From Microvirga terricola (lineage in GTDB: Bacteria; Pseudomonadota; Alphaproteobacteria; Rhizobiales; Beijerinckiaceae), in NCBI RefSeq assembly GCF_011777495.1, contig NZ_JAATJS010000001.1, positions 248,001-312,000 on the forward strand: 64,000 nt of DNA, given 5' to 3'. The notes beneath the pieces are model-generated. The model made no database searches. It worked only from the letters and a program-made list of their open reading frames with translations, and was not told the origin of the DNA. The position numbers and the translations under genes are program-made. Below, in pieces: positions 63,031 to 64,000 of the stretch (position 1 is the first letter of the stretch; each line of letters begins with the position of its first letter).

Positions 63031-64000
63031 CGCCGCGGGCGATCCGCGCTGCGAACTTTGCCTGCTTCTCAGATGGCGCCTTTGGCCAGCCGCGGTTGGC
63101 TTGCTTCGCCATGTCGAGCGCGAAGTCGCGGTCCCAGTCAGAGAAACCTTCGGCGTTCGCGGCCCATTTTGATGCCTCGAACCATTGATCCGGTGTCATC
63201 GCCTTCGTGACCGCGACGTCGTCATCCAGGTCCAGGGGCCCCTCACCTTCCGAACAGACTTGGCCGAGATCCGCTAGAACCACTGTGTTTAGCCCGTGGC
63301 CGGCACCCGGCTCTGAAACATGGATCGGAGCAGCGGCTTGCTCGGGCGCGCGGCACTCCGGTGGAAGGGGCGCCGGCAGATCCAGGGAGAGGCCCTTCAC
63401 GTCTGCCCAGCACGCCTCCTTCTTGAACCACTCAGTTGTGTGCTGACCAACGTTCAGTGTCATACGTTCCAACACGAGCGGCGCCCACGCATCCAGCAGT
63501 TCCCGGATCTCCGGCGACACGGCTTGGTTCTGCCAGATCTCGTCAAGATCCAGCCGATCACCAAGCCGATACGAGAGGTACGAGGTGAGGTAGGCCTTCA
63601 CCATCGACCCAACGCCGCCTCCAATGCCCGCATCTGCGACTGCGCCACTAGCGGCACGGAACAGGATCGCCATCGCGACGATGTGCTTGAAGAATGTCTC
63701 GTCGACGGATTCTATGGGTATGCCGCCATCGGTGGCCGAGACGATCTTCTTGAAGGCGTCGAAGTTCTTCTGCGCCCCCTTGCTGACGAGGTGCGGATAG
63801 AGACTCCACGCCATCCAGTACTTCGCCATGTCGGTCTTCCCGAACCGCTGGTCCTTCGGGATCTGCCGTTTGAAGTCGGCTTTGCGTTTCGGCGTAGTCC
63901 CCTCGCGGTTCATGGCGGCTTGGTAGGAACCGCGTGTACGCTCGTAGAACCAGCGCATCGCCTGCCCGGGGCACCAAGTGTCGTTCGCAAGCTGCTCCAT
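62999..64000 (-). CDS. AIPR family (abortive infection) protein, C-terminal part
   Basis: An open frame of 333 codons that enters from the right edge, so the N-terminus is missing. The visible part has the AIPR hallmarks in order: RWFYERTRGSYQ (about 16-27), KRQIPKDQRFGKTDMAKYW, and the PHLVSKGAQKNFDAFKKIV block. AIPR proteins occur in phage-resistance and restriction-type islands; their biochemical activity is not well defined. The last ~100 residues (MTPDQWFEASKWA, DFALDMAKQANRGW) look like a separate small domain. The stop lies inside the 3' end of the HerA gene. Confidence 0.85.
   Translation of the reverse strand: MEQLANDTWCPGQAMRWFYERTRGSYQAAMNREGTTPKRKADFKRQIPKDQRFGKTDMAKYWMAWSLYPHLVSKGAQKNFDAFKKIVSATDGGIPIESVDETFFKHIVAMAILFRAASGAVADAGIGGGVGSMVKAYLTSYLSYRLGDRLDLDEIWQNQAVSPEIRELLDAWAPLVLERMTLNVGQHTTEWFKKEACWADVKGLSLDLPAPLPPECRAPEQAAAPIHVSEPGAGHGLNTVVLADLGQVCSEGEGPLDLDDDVAVTKAMTPDQWFEASKWAANAEGFSDWDRDFALDMAKQANRGWPKAPSEKQAKFAARIARGAMRAGVYQLR

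Overview
This window looks like chromosomal core DNA from an alphaproteobacterium of the order Hyphomicrobiales (Rhizobiales). The reasons are the high G+C, the block SUV3-like helicase / rpmB / DUF3108 / cobT-cobS / J-domain protein / BolA, the split ATP synthase operon atpHAGDC next to priA and xerC, and the continuous TCA cluster mdh-sucC-sucD-sucA-sucB-lpdA followed by zapE and sdhCDAB. The genus cannot be fixed from the sequence alone.

Layout. 1-9.5 kb: start of a helicase gene, DUF3108 protein, ribosomal protein L28, a queuosine-precursor transporter, an esterase/phytase-like protein, the aerobic cobaltochelatase subunits CobT and CobS, a J-domain protein, BolA, a thiolase and a LOG-family hydrolase. 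9.5-23 kb is more accessory: a redoxin/2OG-Fe(II) oxygenase fusion, two EamA exporters, a penicillin-binding carboxypeptidase, a His-rich CobW GTPase, a large Pls/PosA-type single-module NRPS overlapped by its own phosphopantetheinyl transferase, an orphan ABC binding protein and a TerC membrane protein. 22.7-26.7 kb: proline catabolism (Lrp regulator, PutA, ACT protein). 26.9-36.6 kb: atpHAGDC, a histidine phosphatase, PriA, a methyltransferase and XerC. 36.7-46.2 kb: the 2-oxoglutarate dehydrogenase / succinyl-CoA synthetase / malate dehydrogenase operon, with an AT-richer secreted-protein gene wedged between sucC and sucD. 46.4-57.6 kb: TetR, ZapE, an Omp19-like lipoprotein, succinate dehydrogenase with a divergent LysR gene, an FAD oxidase, PagL, FolD, YggU and YggT.

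The right end (57.7-64 kb) changes character. A tRNA-Ala(CGC) gene is followed by about 480 bp of AT-rich, gene-free DNA that carries a second copy of part of the tRNA 3' end and a long palindrome, both typical of an integration junction. Beyond it lies a compact defence-like cluster: a C5-cytosine methyltransferase with a Vsr mismatch endonuclease on the minus strand, a NurA-like nuclease with a HerA-type ATPase on the plus strand, and the C-terminal part of an AIPR-family (abortive infection) protein coming from beyond the window edge. I read this as a mixed restriction / end-resection / abortive-infection island inserted at the tRNA gene. It is the most interesting region of the window.

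Small-scale structure: clear Rho-independent terminators (after rpmB, between cobW and the NRPS gene, after atpC, between xerC and lpdA), dispersed GTCAT...ATGAC palindromic repeats in intergenic gaps, and convincing promoters before rpmB and the tRNA gene. No CRISPR array, insertion sequence or rRNA was seen.
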